This document shows, piece after piece, positions 17,270 through 26,865 of a stretch of DNA of 64,000 nt. A program made the position numbers and the translations under genes. Numbering within the stretch: position 1 is the stretch's first letter; every line of letters begins with the position of its first letter. The stretch spans positions 82,756-146,755 of the forward strand of contig CAXTJQ010000011.1 in assembly GCA_964244725.1 (NCBI GenBank). The letters run 5' to 3'. The notes beneath the pieces were generated by a model. That model had not been told where the DNA came from and made no database searches. It saw nothing but the letters and a program-made list of their open reading frames with translations. The stretch is from Kumtagia sp964244725. GTDB taxonomy: Bacteria; Pseudomonadota; Alphaproteobacteria; Rhizobiales; Rhizobiaceae.

Positions 17270-18304
17270 ATGAGTGTCGAGAACAGCGCCAGCTTCCGGT
17301 TTCCGATCCTGATCGGCGACATAGGCGGCACCAATGCGCGCTTCGCGGTCGTCGCGGGTCCCGACGCCGCGCCGCTCGAACCGCATATCGTCCAGACCGC
17401 GGGCTATTCCACCATCGACGCCGCGATCCGGGCGACGATCCTCGAGAATGCCGGCATCCAGCCGCAATCGGCGATCATCGCGATCGCCGGGCCGGTCGAC
17501 GGCGACGAGATTCCGCTGACCAATTGTCCCTGGGTGGTCAAGCCCAAGGGCATGGCGGCGACGGTCGGGCTGTCGGACGTGGTCGTGCTCAACGATTTCG
17601 AGGCGCAGGCGCTCGCGGTGATCGCCCTTGGGGCGGAGCATCTGGAGAAGATCGGCGGCGGCGCGCCCGATCCGGAGTCCGCCCGCGTCGTGCTCGGCCC
17701 GGGCACCGGCCTCGGCGTCGCCGGACTGGTCAAGTCGCGCGGTCGCTGGATCCCGGTGCCGGGCGAAGGCGGGCATATGGACATCGGCCCGCGCACCGAC
17801 CGCGAGCGGGCGATCTTTCCGCATATCGAGGCGATCGAGGGCCGTATCTCGGGCGAGCAGATCCTGTGCGGACGCGGCCTGGTCAACACGTACCGGGCAG
17901 TCGCCATGGCCGACGGCAAGGCTTCGCGGTTTTCCATGCCGGCGGAGATCACGGCGGCCGCGCTTTCGGCCGGCGACCCCAGCGCGCAGGAAGCGCTCGA
18001 CCTCTTCGTCACCTGTCTTGCCCGCACAGCGGGCGACCTGGCGCTCGTCTTCAAGGCGCAGGGAGGCGTCTTCCTGTCGGGCGGCATCGCGCAGAAGATC
18101 GTTCCGGCGCTGCGCGCGCCGCGCTTCCGCGCCGCTTTCGAGGACAAGGCGCCGCATGGCGAGATGATGCGCGCCATCCCGGTCTTCGTCATCACCAACC
18201 CGATCGCGGCGCTCGAAGGCCTCGCCGCCTACGCCCGCGCGCCGGAAAGGTTCGGCGTCGAGACCCATGGCCGGCGCTGGCGACCGGGCCTGCCCGAGAC
18301 ATGA
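17270..18304 (+). CDS. glk: Glucokinase
   Basis: Phosphorylates glucose with ATP in the cytosol (glk-type, ROK-unrelated bacterial glucokinase). The 344-residue protein has the phosphate-1 motif GDIGGTNARFAV at about 14-25, GPGTGLGVAGLV mid-protein and the zinc-free GEGGHMDIGPRTDRE segment. It feeds the Entner-Doudoroff/glycolytic pathway together with gpmA nearby. Well preserved; start supported by an AGAGAAAAG purine stretch just upstream. Confidence 0.95.
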   Translation: MSVENSASFRFPILIGDIGGTNARFAVVAGPDAAPLEPHIVQTAGYSTIDAAIRATILENAGIQPQSAIIAIAGPVDGDEIPLTNCPWVVKPKGMAATVGLSDVVVLNDFEAQALAVIALGAEHLEKIGGGAPDPESARVVLGPGTGLGVAGLVKSRGRWIPVPGEGGHMDIGPRTDRERAIFPHIEAIEGRISGEQILCGRGLVNTYRAVAMADGKASRFSMPAEITAAALSAGDPSAQEALDLFVTCLARTAGDLALVFKAQGGVFLSGGIAQKIVPALRAPRFRAAFEDKAPHGEMMRAIPVFVITNPIAALEGLAAYARAPERFGVETHGRRWRPGLPET

Positions 18305-18434
18305 ATGCCACAGCCGGCAAGCTTCGCGCCGGACGCATAGGCAAACGGCGCGGTTCTGGGTAAGAGGGTTCGCCCGAACCGCGCCCAACTTTCTCGACAG
18401 GCGCGTTCGGCAGCGCAACGTCTGGACCATTGGA

Positions 18435-20279
18435 TTGAAACGAAAGCTGACTGGCAAGCCCGATCCGGGCGCGATCGTCGCGGTCATCCGCCGCGTCCTG
18501 GCGGAGAACGGCCGCGATTATCTCTGGAGCTACGCGGGGGCGACGGGGTGTCTGGTGGCGATCGCCGCGACGACCGGCGGCGTCGCCTATGTGATGAAGA
18601 ACGTCATCGACGACATCTTCTACCGCCAGCGCAGCGATTTGATCGTGCTCATCAGCATTCTGGTTTTCGGCGCGTTCCTGGTGCGCGGCGTCGCCAGCTA
18701 CGGACAGGCGGTCATCCTGGCGCGGGTCGGCAACAATCTCGTCGCCCGCTACCAGCAGCGCGTGTTCGATCAGCTCATGCGGCTGGGAATCGATTTCCAC
18801 ATCACGACGCGGTCCGCCCAACTCGCGGCGCAGCTCAGCCAGAACGTCTCCGGCATCCGCGATCTGCTCAGCCAGACGCTGACCGCCGTCGCGCGCGATG
18901 TCGTGACGCTCGTGGCGCTGGTGGCCGTGATGGTGATGCAGGACCCGGTCCTGTCCATCTTCGCCTTCCTGATCGGCCCGCCGCTGGTCTACGCGGTCAA
19001 CTATCTGATGAAGCGCATGCGCAAGATCACCCGCGCCTCCGTGGTGGTGAACTCTCGTCTGATCGGCGCCGTGCAGGAGGCGACCCAGGGCATAGCCGTC
19101 GTCAAGGCGTTCACGATGGAGGAGCAGCTTTCGCGGCGCATCAGCGCGATCATCAAGGGCGCGGAGGCGCAGTCCAACAGGATCGCCATGGTTTCCGAGC
19201 GGCTGACGCCGATCACGGAAATTCTCGCCGGCGCGGCGGTGGCCAGCGTCATCGCCTATGCCGGATACCGCGCCGCCTACAATCAGCAACCACCCGGCGC
19301 GGTGTTTTCCTTCATCTCGGCGCTGCTGCTCGCCTACGACCCCGCCCGGCGTCTTGCGCGCGTCCAGGTCGGACTGGAAAAATCGCTCGTCAACGCGCGC
19401 ATGATCTACGAGATCCTCGATCGCAAACCCCGCCAGGGGGATGCGCCCGGCGCGCCGTCGCTGCGGGTGACGCGCGGCGAGGTCCGCTTCGACGACGTGC
19501 GCTTCGGTTACAGCGACGCCCTGCCCGTGCTCCAGGGCGTGAGCTTCGTCGCGGAGGGCGGCAGGACCACCGCGATCGTCGGCGCCTCGGGCGCCGGCAA
19601 GTCGACGCTGACCGCGCTGCTCGAACGGTTCTACGATGTCGAGGGCGGCGGCATCACCATCGACGGGCAGGACATCGCCGCCGTCACCAAGCGCTCGCTG
19701 CGCCAGGCGATCGCCTTCGTGTCGCAGCAACCCTACCTGTTCGAGGGCACGATCCGCGACAATATCCGCTACGGCCGCGAGGACGCCACCGACGCCGAGA
19801 TCGAGGATGCGGCGCGCATGGCCGCCGCCGACGAGTTCATCCGCGAACAGGCGCGAGGCTATGACACGCCGGTCGGCGAGAACGGCGTCACGCTTTCGGG
19901 CGGCCAGCGCCAGCGCGTCTCGATCGCCCGCGCGATCGTGCGCCAGGCGCCGATCCTGCTGCTCGACGAGGCGACCTCGTCGCTCGACACGCAGTCCGAA
20001 AGCCGCGTCCAGGACGCACTCGACACGATGGTCGACGGCCGGACGGTCATCGTGATCGCGCACAGACTTTCCACGGTCGTCAACGCCGACAAGATCGTCG
20101 TGTTGGAGCAGGGCCTCGTGGTCGAGGAGGGCACGCACCAGTCGCTCCTCGCCAATCCGCACGGCGTCTATGCCCGTTTCCACCGCGTCCAGAGCAAGAA
20201 GGGCCTGGGCCTGGTCGACGACACGGCGTCGATGAAGCGTCTCGCAGAGCCGAGGCCAACGGCGGGCAAGGTCGCGTGA
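18435..20279 (+). CDS. ABC exporter with fused membrane and ATPase domains (MsbA-like)
   Basis: A half-size exporter of about 614 residues: six-helix membrane domain (about 25-330) followed by an ATPase domain with Walker A GASGAGKST, signature LSGGQRQRVSIARA and Walker B ILLLDEATSSLD. MsbA-type proteins flip lipid A or other amphipathic substrates across the inner membrane. No ATG fits well; TTG at 18435 (LKRKLTGK) gives the typical length but lacks a clear ribosome binding site, so the start is uncertain. The stop overlaps the dapB start by 2 bp. Confidence 0.92.
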   Translation: MKRKLTGKPDPGAIVAVIRRVLAENGRDYLWSYAGATGCLVAIAATTGGVAYVMKNVIDDIFYRQRSDLIVLISILVFGAFLVRGVASYGQAVILARVGNNLVARYQQRVFDQLMRLGIDFHITTRSAQLAAQLSQNVSGIRDLLSQTLTAVARDVVTLVALVAVMVMQDPVLSIFAFLIGPPLVYAVNYLMKRMRKITRASVVVNSRLIGAVQEATQGIAVVKAFTMEEQLSRRISAIIKGAEAQSNRIAMVSERLTPITEILAGAAVASVIAYAGYRAAYNQQPPGAVFSFISALLLAYDPARRLARVQVGLEKSLVNARMIYEILDRKPRQGDAPGAPSLRVTRGEVRFDDVRFGYSDALPVLQGVSFVAEGGRTTAIVGASGAGKSTLTALLERFYDVEGGGITIDGQDIAAVTKRSLRQAIAFVSQQPYLFEGTIRDNIRYGREDATDAEIEDAARMAAADEFIREQARGYDTPVGENGVTLSGGQRQRVSIARAIVRQAPILLLDEATSSLDTQSESRVQDALDTMVDGRTVIVIAHRLSTVVNADKIVVLEQGLVVEEGTHQSLLANPHGVYARFHRVQSKKGLGLVDDTASMKRLAEPRPTAGKVA

Positions 20280-21088
20280 GCGGCATGGGGCTGGTCGTGG
20301 TCGGCGCCGCCGGCCGCATGGGACAGACGCTGATCCGGGCGATCGGCGACATCGCGGGCGCGCGGCTCGCCGGCGCGATCGAGCGCGAAGGCTCGCCGCA
20401 TCTCGGGCGCGACGCCGGCGAGGTCGCGGGCGTCGGCGCGCTCGGCGTGCTCATCGGCGACGATCCGCTGCCGGCCTTCGCCAAGGCCGACGGCGTCCTC
20501 GATTTCACCACGCCTGCATCCACCGTGCTGTTCGCCGGCTACGCCGCGCAGGCGCATATCGCTCACGTCATCGGCACCACCGGCTGCTCGCCGCAGAACG
20601 ACGCCAGGATCAAGGCGGCCGCGCGCCACGCGCCGATCGTCAAGAGCGGCAATATGAGCCTCGGCATCAATCTCCTCGCCGTGCTGGTCGAACGGGCCGC
20701 AAGGGCGCTGGGCCCGGCGGATTTCGACATCGAGATTCTCGAGATGCATCATCGCCAGAAGGTCGACGCGCCGTCCGGCACCGCCCTGTTGCTCGGCCAG
20801 GCGGCCGCCGCGGGGCGCTCGGTCGATCTCGACGGGCATAGCGTCCGCGCCCGCGACGGCCACACCGGACCGCGTCCGGGCGAGGCGATCGGCTTCGCGA
20901 CGCTGCGCGGCGGGTCGGTCGTCGGCGACCATTCGGTCATCCTGGCGGGCGCCGGCGAGCGCATCACCCTGTCGCATCAGGCCGAGGATCGCGCCATCTT
21001 CGCGCGCGGCGCGGTCAAGGCCGCGCTCTGGGCGCGCGGCCGCAAGCCCGGGCTCTATTCCATGCGCGACGTGCTCGGCCTGGCCTAA
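20276..21088 (+). CDS. dapB: 4-hydroxy-tetrahydrodipicolinate reductase
   Basis: NAD(P)H-dependent reductase of lysine/diaminopimelate synthesis, the step before dapD. The 270-residue protein shows the nucleotide motif VVGAAGRMGQ, and the active-site segment EMHHRQKVDAPSGTA carries the catalytic His and Lys. GTG at 20276 overlaps the exporter stop; ATG at 20285 is an alternative. It is followed 34 bp later by gpmA, an arrangement common in Hyphomicrobiales. Confidence 0.97.
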   Translation: MSGMGLVVVGAAGRMGQTLIRAIGDIAGARLAGAIEREGSPHLGRDAGEVAGVGALGVLIGDDPLPAFAKADGVLDFTTPASTVLFAGYAAQAHIAHVIGTTGCSPQNDARIKAAARHAPIVKSGNMSLGINLLAVLVERAARALGPADFDIEILEMHHRQKVDAPSGTALLLGQAAAAGRSVDLDGHSVRARDGHTGPRPGEAIGFATLRGGSVVGDHSVILAGAGERITLSHQAEDRAIFARGAVKAALWARGRKPGLYSMRDVLGLA

Positions 21089-21122
21089 GCAGACGCGGCA
21101 AGGTTCATCTGGAGGATCGATC

Positions 21123-21743
21123 ATGTCTGGAACGCTGGTTCTCGTCCGTCACGGACAGAGCGAATGGAATCTCAAGAACCTGTTCACCGGCTGGCGCGAT
21201 GTCGACCTGACCGAACAAGGTCACGCCGAGGCAAAGGCGGCCGGCGAGAAGCTCAAGGCGCGCGGACTGACGTTCGACATCGCCTTCACATCAGCGCTGA
21301 TGCGGGCGCAAAAGACCTGCCAGCACATCCTCGACGCCGTCGGACAGCCGGACCTCGAGACCATCCGCGACCAGGCGCTCAACGAGCGCGACTACGGCGA
21401 TCTCTCCGGGCTGAACAAGGACGACGCGCGCGCCAGATGGGGCGAGGACCAGGTCCATGTCTGGCGCCGCTCCTACGACGCGCCGCCGCCCGGCGGCGAG
21501 AGCCTGAAGGATACCGGCGCGCGGGTCTGGCCCTACTACCTTCACGAGATGCAGCCGCATGTGCTGCGCGGCGAGACAGTGCTGGCGGCGGCGCACGGCA
21601 ATTCGCTGCGCGCCATGATCATGGCGCTCGACGGCATGAGCGGCGAGGAGATCGTCAAGCTCGAACTCGGCACCGGCGTGCCGATCGTCTACCGCCTCAA
21701 CGCCGATTCTACGGTGGCGTCGAGAGAGGTGCTGGCCGGCTGA
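21123..21743 (+). CDS. gpmA: 2,3-bisphosphoglycerate-dependent phosphoglycerate mutase
   Basis: Glycolytic interconversion of 3- and 2-phosphoglycerate through a phosphohistidine. The 206-residue length fits the short alphaproteobacterial form. The catalytic motif LVRHGQSEWN lies at the N-terminus, NERDYGDLSG and RRSYDAPPPGGES in the middle, and the second catalytic His in AAHGNSLRAMI. Ribosome binding site GGAGG lies upstream. Confidence 0.97.
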   Translation: MSGTLVLVRHGQSEWNLKNLFTGWRDVDLTEQGHAEAKAAGEKLKARGLTFDIAFTSALMRAQKTCQHILDAVGQPDLETIRDQALNERDYGDLSGLNKDDARARWGEDQVHVWRRSYDAPPPGGESLKDTGARVWPYYLHEMQPHVLRGETVLAAAHGNSLRAMIMALDGMSGEEIVKLELGTGVPIVYRLNADSTVASREVLAG

Positions 21744-21886
21744 GCGCGCGCGAAGCGTTCCTCGGCAAGGGCTGGCCGGCTCCCGGAACAAAACGACAAT
21801 TTCCGCTTTGCAGAGCCGGTTTCTTCCTCGTAATCCTTATCTTGCCACACCACGCCTTGCTTCAACGAATGCCGTGAGATTGCGTC

Positions 21887-24349
21887 TTGAGCGATCCGAC
21901 AAATGCCCCTGATCCGTTGGCCTTCCTGAAGGGCGCGGGCGAGTTGGCTTCGCTGATCCGGTCCTTCGACTGGTCCGCGACGCCGCTCGGCGCGATCGGG
22001 ACCTGGCCGCAAAGCCTGAAGACGGCGACCGGACTGCTGCTGCTTTCGCCGGTGCCGATCGTCATGCTTTGGGGAGAGGACGGCATCATGATCTACAATG
22101 ACGCCTATTCCGGCTTCGCCGGCGCGCGCCACCCGGGGCTTCTCGGCAGCAAGGTGCGCGAAGGCTGGGTCGAGGTCGCCGATTTCAACGACAACGTCAT
22201 GAGGGTCGGGCTGGCGGGCGGCACGCTCGCCTATAAGGATCAGCAGCTCACGCTGTACCGCAACGGCCGCGCCGAAGATGTCTGGATGAACCTCGACTAT
22301 TCGCCGGTGCTCGACGAGAGCGGCGAGCCCGCCGGGGTGATCGCGATCGTCGTCGAGACCACGCAGCGCGTCCTGGCCGACCGCCGCAACGCCGCCGAGC
22401 GGCAGCGCCAGGAGCAGATGTTCAGCCAGATGCCCGGCTTCGTGGCCATTCTCTCCGGTCCCGATCATGTCTTCCACTACGTCAACGACGCCTATATCGC
22501 GATTTCGGGGCCGCGCGATTTCCTCGGCCGCGGCGTGCGCGAGGTCTTTCCGGAGTTGCGCGGACAGGGCATCTACGAACTGCTCGATCAGGTCTACGCC
22601 ACCGGCGAGCGCTTCGTCGCCCGCGCGCTGCCCATCGACCTGATCGACGAGACCCAGTCGCGGTTCATCGATTTCGTCTACGAGCCGGTGCGCGACGAAC
22701 GCGGACGCGTCGGCGGCGTCTTCGTCGGCGGATACGATGTAACCGAGACCCATCGCGCCGTCGCCGCGCTGCGCGAGACCGAGGGCAAGTTGCGGATGCT
22801 CAACGCCGATCTCGAGCGGCAGGTGACCGAGCGCGCGCGCGAAAAGGCGCTGACGTGGCAGATCAGTCCCGATCTTCACGGCGTCGCCAATGCGCAGGGC
22901 TTCTTCGAAAGCACCAACCCCGCCTGGCAGACTGTCCTGGGCTGGTCGGCGGAGGAGATCGCGCGCACGCCGCTGCTCGATCTCATCCACCCGGACGATC
23001 TTTCCCGTACGATAGTCGCGCTGGAGGGCCTGTTGCGCGGCGAACCGGCGCTGCGCTTCGAGAACCGCTACCGGACGCGCGCGGGCGGCTACCGATGGCT
23101 GTCATGGGTGGCCATCCCGGAGGGCGATAAATTCTACTGCAGCGCCCGCGACGTCACCGACGAGAAAACGGCCGAGCAGGACCTCGCCGTCGCCCAGGAC
23201 GCGTTGCGGCAATCGCAGAAGATGGAGGCGGTGGGGCAGCTGACCGGGGGCATCGCGCACGATTTCAACAACCTGCTGATGGGCATTTCGGGCAGTCTGG
23301 ACATGCTGCAGGCGAAGGTCTCGCAGGGCCGCATCGGCGAACTCGAGCGCTATATCACCGCCGCCCAGGGCGCGTCGCGGCGCGCCGCCTCGCTGACGCA
23401 TCGCCTGCTCGCCTTCTCGCGCCGCCAGACGCTCGACCCCAAGCCCACCGACGTGAACCGGCTGACGGCAGGCATGGAGGAACTCGTCCGCCGCACGCTC
23501 GGCCCCGAAGTCACGTTGGAAACGGTGCTGGCGGGGGGCGTCTGGAACACGCTGGTCGATCCGGGGCAACTGGAGAACGCCTTGCTCAACCTCTGCGTCA
23601 ACGCGCGCGACGCCATGCCGTCGGGCGGCAAGCTGACCATCGAGACCGGCAACCGCTGGCTCGACAAGCGCGCGGCGCTCGAGCGCGACCTCGAACCCGG
23701 GCAATATGTATCGCTATGCGTCTCCGACACCGGGGTCGGCATGACGGCGGAGGTGATCGCGCGGGCGTTCGATCCGTTCTTCACCACCAAGCCGATCGGC
23801 CAGGGCACCGGCCTCGGTCTGTCGATGATCTATGGTTTCGCGCGGCAATCGGGAGGCCAGGTGCGCATCTATTCGGAACCCGGGCACGGCGCCATGGTGT
23901 GCATCTATCTGCCGCGCCATGTCGGGTCCACCGACCAGGTCGAGGCAGCGGCCGAACTGTCCGATGCGCCGCGCGCCAGCTCCAACGAAACCGTGCTGGT
24001 GGTCGACGACGAGGCGCTGATCCGCATGCTGGTCGTGGAGGTCCTCGAGGAGCTGGGCTATGCGACCGTCGAGGCCGCCGACGGACCTTCGGCGCTCAAG
24101 ATTTTGAACGGCGAGGGCCGCGTCGATCTCCTGGTGTCGGATGTCGGCCTGCCGGGCGGCATGAACGGGCGTCAGCTCGCCGATGCGGCGCGGCTGCGCC
24201 GTCCGGACCTGAAGGTCCTGTTCATCACCGGCTATGCCGAGAACGCCGCGATCAACAACGGCCATCTCGATTCCGGGATGCACGTGCTGACCAAGCCCTT
24301 CGCGATGGAGGCGCTGGCGAGCCGGGTCAAGGAGATCATCGACGGCTAG
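21887..24349 (+). CDS. Soluble PAS hybrid histidine kinase
   Basis: An 820-residue cytoplasmic sensor without membrane segments. Three PAS-like domains (about 25-160, 175-290, 330-430) precede the HisKA domain with phospho-acceptor His458 (GGIAHDFNN), the HATPase_c domain (N box NLCVNARDAM, G boxes DTGVGMT and GTGLGLSM) and a C-terminal receiver (700-820) with Asp752 and the TKPF lysine near 803. The ligand or chromophore cannot be told. Start is TTG at 21887. It stands alone without an adjacent response regulator, so it probably passes phosphate to a histidine phosphotransfer protein elsewhere. Same architecture as the kaiC-linked kinase at 48.7-51.1 kb. Confidence 0.92.
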   Translation: MSDPTNAPDPLAFLKGAGELASLIRSFDWSATPLGAIGTWPQSLKTATGLLLLSPVPIVMLWGEDGIMIYNDAYSGFAGARHPGLLGSKVREGWVEVADFNDNVMRVGLAGGTLAYKDQQLTLYRNGRAEDVWMNLDYSPVLDESGEPAGVIAIVVETTQRVLADRRNAAERQRQEQMFSQMPGFVAILSGPDHVFHYVNDAYIAISGPRDFLGRGVREVFPELRGQGIYELLDQVYATGERFVARALPIDLIDETQSRFIDFVYEPVRDERGRVGGVFVGGYDVTETHRAVAALRETEGKLRMLNADLERQVTERAREKALTWQISPDLHGVANAQGFFESTNPAWQTVLGWSAEEIARTPLLDLIHPDDLSRTIVALEGLLRGEPALRFENRYRTRAGGYRWLSWVAIPEGDKFYCSARDVTDEKTAEQDLAVAQDALRQSQKMEAVGQLTGGIAHDFNNLLMGISGSLDMLQAKVSQGRIGELERYITAAQGASRRAASLTHRLLAFSRRQTLDPKPTDVNRLTAGMEELVRRTLGPEVTLETVLAGGVWNTLVDPGQLENALLNLCVNARDAMPSGGKLTIETGNRWLDKRAALERDLEPGQYVSLCVSDTGVGMTAEVIARAFDPFFTTKPIGQGTGLGLSMIYGFARQSGGQVRIYSEPGHGAMVCIYLPRHVGSTDQVEAAAELSDAPRASSNETVLVVDDEALIRMLVVEVLEELGYATVEAADGPSALKILNGEGRVDLLVSDVGLPGGMNGRQLADAARLRRPDLKVLFITGYAENAAINNGHLDSGMHVLTKPFAMEALASRVKEIIDG

Positions 24350-24533
24350 TCCGCCGATCGCGGCCTCCGCGCCGAACGCCGGCAAAAGGTCAAAAAAGTA
24401 TCGGCCACACGGCCAGCCAGTGGTAGCGGTCCTTTCGTTGCACGACTAAACTTGTTTGAGATTGGACGACGCCTTTGGGAGGAGGCGCTTGGACAGGACG
24501 AAAGTCCCGTGACAGCGCAGGGAGGAGGTCAAC

Positions 24534-25418
24534 ATGAATCCGCAGCTGGAAGTCGTGCAGATCGGCCGCACCCAATCGTTCAAGGCGTGGGAGCACGGCT
24601 ACCCGTTCCACACGGTGCGGTGGCATTTCCATCCCGAATATGAAATCCATCACGTCGTCGCCACGAACGGACACTGTTTCGTCGGCGATTTCATTGGCGA
24701 GTTCGCGCCCGGAAACCTGGTCCTGACCGGGCCGAACCTTCCTCACAACTGGGTCAGCAACCTTCCGGCCGGCGCGCAGGTGCCGCTGCGCGGCCGCGTC
24801 GTCCAGTTTTCCGAAGCGTTCGTCGCCGATTCCACCAAGGCCTTTCCCGAACTCGCGGCATGCACGGACGTGCTCGAGAAGAGCCGCCGCGGCGCGTTGT
24901 TCTCTTCCGAGACCGCCGACCTCGTCGGGCCGCTCATGGAACAGATGGTGCATGCGCAGGGCATTCGCCGCGTGGTGCTTTTCGTCAGCGTCATGGAACA
25001 CCTCAGCCGTGCGGCCAACGTGCGCGAACTGACCAGCGCGCGCTACCTGCCCGACCCCTCCGGCTTCATGTCGGCAGGCGTCAACAAGGCGCTTGCCTAT
25101 ATCAGTTGTCACCTCACGGAACCTTTCAGCGAAAGCGATCTCGCCGCGATCGCCGGGCAGAGCCCGAGCGGCTTTTCGCGCAGCTTCCGCCGCCACACCG
25201 GCATGGCGCTGGTGGAATACGTCAACCGGCTGCGCATCAATCTCGCGTGCCAGCTGCTGATGAACGAATCCGAGTTGCCGATCACCGAGATCTGCTTTGC
25301 GGCCGGCTACAACAACATCTCGAATTTCAACCGCCAGTTCCTCGCGCAAAAGGGCATGGCCCCGTCGCGTTTCAGGACCTTGCTGGCTGGAAACATGGGA
25401 GCGGCGAAGGCCGCGTGA
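24534..25418 (+). CDS. AraC-family transcriptional regulator
   Basis: A 294-residue regulator with an N-terminal cupin-like sensor domain (WHFHPEYEIHHVV, GPNLPHNWVS) and a C-terminal double helix-turn-helix (about 190-290), including FSESDLAAIAGQSPSGFSRS and the second HTH ITEICFAAGYNNISNFNRQF. It lies just upstream of and codirectional with a pentitol ABC transporter and catabolic genes, so it most likely activates that locus in response to the imported polyol. Start at 24534 follows GGGAGGAGG. Confidence 0.93.
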   Translation: MNPQLEVVQIGRTQSFKAWEHGYPFHTVRWHFHPEYEIHHVVATNGHCFVGDFIGEFAPGNLVLTGPNLPHNWVSNLPAGAQVPLRGRVVQFSEAFVADSTKAFPELAACTDVLEKSRRGALFSSETADLVGPLMEQMVHAQGIRRVVLFVSVMEHLSRAANVRELTSARYLPDPSGFMSAGVNKALAYISCHLTEPFSESDLAAIAGQSPSGFSRSFRRHTGMALVEYVNRLRINLACQLLMNESELPITEICFAAGYNNISNFNRQFLAQKGMAPSRFRTLLAGNMGAAKAA

Positions 25419-25728
25419 AACGAAGGAGAGGAGGATCTCGCACACCAGGACGGCCGGGCGGTGCGGCGCAGCCATCGCGCGAAGGAGGCTAGCCGTCCAG
25501 GCAATCGACGACACGGTTGAGAGAACGGCGTGGGCAAAGCTGATCGCCGCCACCTTCGGATCAGCGCGCGAGCCGTTGCAGCAGCTTTCGCATCCACGGT
25601 CGACCGTATCGGCTTCGACGCGAGGCCGACGGTTTTCGCATCCGCATCCAAACGCGCAGGCAACGGGCCGGCGGCGCAATCACGCGTCCGACGGGTTCAG
25701 ACGACAAGTTTTTCAAGGGAGAAGACCA
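25419..25728. other. Intergenic region upstream of the ABC binding-protein gene
   Basis: 310 bp without a convincing ORF or hairpin. It should hold the promoter and AraC target of the transport operon, but I could not pick out clear half-sites. A GGGAGAAG ribosome binding site precedes the next gene. Confidence 0.4.
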
Positions 25729-26787
25729 ATGACACACTACGCATTGAAGCTGACCGGAGCCGCCGGGCTCGCGGCCGCGCTACTCGCCGGCACGGCGCTT
25801 TCGGCCAGGGCCGCGGACGACGCGACCGTCGCTTTCCTGATGCCCGACCAGGCGTCGACGCGCTACGAACAACGCGATTATCCCGGCTTCCAGGCCGCGA
25901 TGAAGAAGCTCTGCCCGAACTGCACCGTCATCTACCAGAACGCCAACGCCGACGTGGCGCTGCAGCAGCAGCAGTTCAACTCGGTGATGTCGCAAGGGGC
26001 GACCGTCATCGTGCTCGACCCGGTCGATTCGAGCGCGGCCGCCTCGCTGGTTCAGCAAGCGCACAGCCAGGGCGTCAAGGTCATCGCCTATGACCGCCCG
26101 ATTCCCGATACGCCGGCCGACTACTACGTGTCGTTCGACAACCAGGGCATCGGCAAGGCGATCGCGCAGTCGCTGGTGGATCATCTGAAAGCCAAGGGCG
26201 TCGCCGAAGGGTCGGGCGTCCTCCAGATCAACGGCTCGCCGACCGACGCGGCGGCGGGCCTCATCCGCGACGGCATCGACTCGGCGCTCGACGCGTCGGG
26301 CTACAAGACGCTGGCGGAATACGACACCCCGAACTGGGAGCCGCCGAAGGCGCAACAGTGGGCGAGTGGTCAGGTCACCCGGTTCGGCGACGATATCAAG
26401 GGCGTGGTCGCCGCCAATGACGGCACCGGCGGCGGCGCCATCGCGGCCTTCAAGGCGGCCGGCGTCGATCCGGTGCCGCCGGTCACCGGCAACGACGCGA
26501 CGATCGCCGCGCTGCAGCTGATCGTCGCCGGCGACCAGTACAACACGATCTCCAAGCCATCCGAGATCGTCGCCGCCGCGGCCGCCAACATCGCCTACCA
26601 GTTCGTGTCAGGCAAGACGCCGGAACCCAAGACGACCCTCTACAACACGCCTTCGGAGCTCTTCGTTCCGGCGGTCATCACCGCGGAGAACATCAAGGCC
26701 GAGATCTTCGACAAGGGCGTCACGCCGGTGGCCGACGTTTGCACCGGGGATTATGTGGAAGCTTGCAACAAGATGGGTATCAAGTGA
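25729..26787 (+). CDS. Periplasmic sugar/polyol-binding protein of an ABC importer
   Basis: A 352-residue type-I periplasmic binding protein (Peripla_BP_4, XylF/RbsB-like). Signal peptide at 1-29 ending ALSARA. Core landmarks are VIVLDPVDSSAAASLVQQA, YDRPIPDTPADYYVSFDN and VVAANDGTGGGAIAAF. Two Cys (about 63 and 67; LCPNCTV) and a C-terminal Cys pair might form disulfides. With the ATPase and permease downstream and the dehydrogenase/kinase pair after them, the ligand is probably a pentitol such as ribitol; this is inference. Confidence 0.93.
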   Translation: MTHYALKLTGAAGLAAALLAGTALSARAADDATVAFLMPDQASTRYEQRDYPGFQAAMKKLCPNCTVIYQNANADVALQQQQFNSVMSQGATVIVLDPVDSSAAASLVQQAHSQGVKVIAYDRPIPDTPADYYVSFDNQGIGKAIAQSLVDHLKAKGVAEGSGVLQINGSPTDAAAGLIRDGIDSALDASGYKTLAEYDTPNWEPPKAQQWASGQVTRFGDDIKGVVAANDGTGGGAIAAFKAAGVDPVPPVTGNDATIAALQLIVAGDQYNTISKPSEIVAAAAANIAYQFVSGKTPEPKTTLYNTPSELFVPAVITAENIKAEIFDKGVTPVADVCTGDYVEACNKMGIK

Positions 26788-26805
26788 AGGTCTAGACCTG
26801 CACAG

Positions 26806-26834
26806 CCCGGCCGTCCTGCTCTGGGACGGCCGGG
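26806..26834 (+). terminator. Intercistronic stem-loop after the binding-protein gene
   Basis: A perfect 11-bp stem (CCCGGCCGTCC / GGACGGCCGGG) with a 7-nt loop, 18 bp after the stop and 31 bp before the ATPase start. There is no full T-run. Such hairpins often attenuate transcription or stabilise the binding-protein mRNA so that it exceeds the transporter components. Confidence 0.6.
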
Positions 26835-26865
26835 TCCACTTTTCCTTAAGCCAACGAGGCACTCC

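Noticed and set aside
18192..20183. 663-codon minus-strand frame opposite the MsbA-like exporter
   Set aside because: The exporter's Walker and signature motifs are on the + strand; the opposite frame lacks any domain.
21785..21809. Possible EcfG promoter before the first hybrid kinase
   Set aside because: GGAAC is present but the -10 reads CTTT at N16; too degenerate to call.
24388..24425. A-rich run and GGCC repeats after the hybrid kinase as a terminator
   Set aside because: Only a 4-bp stem; the run of A (T on the minus strand) is not placed after a stable hairpin of any minus-strand gene.
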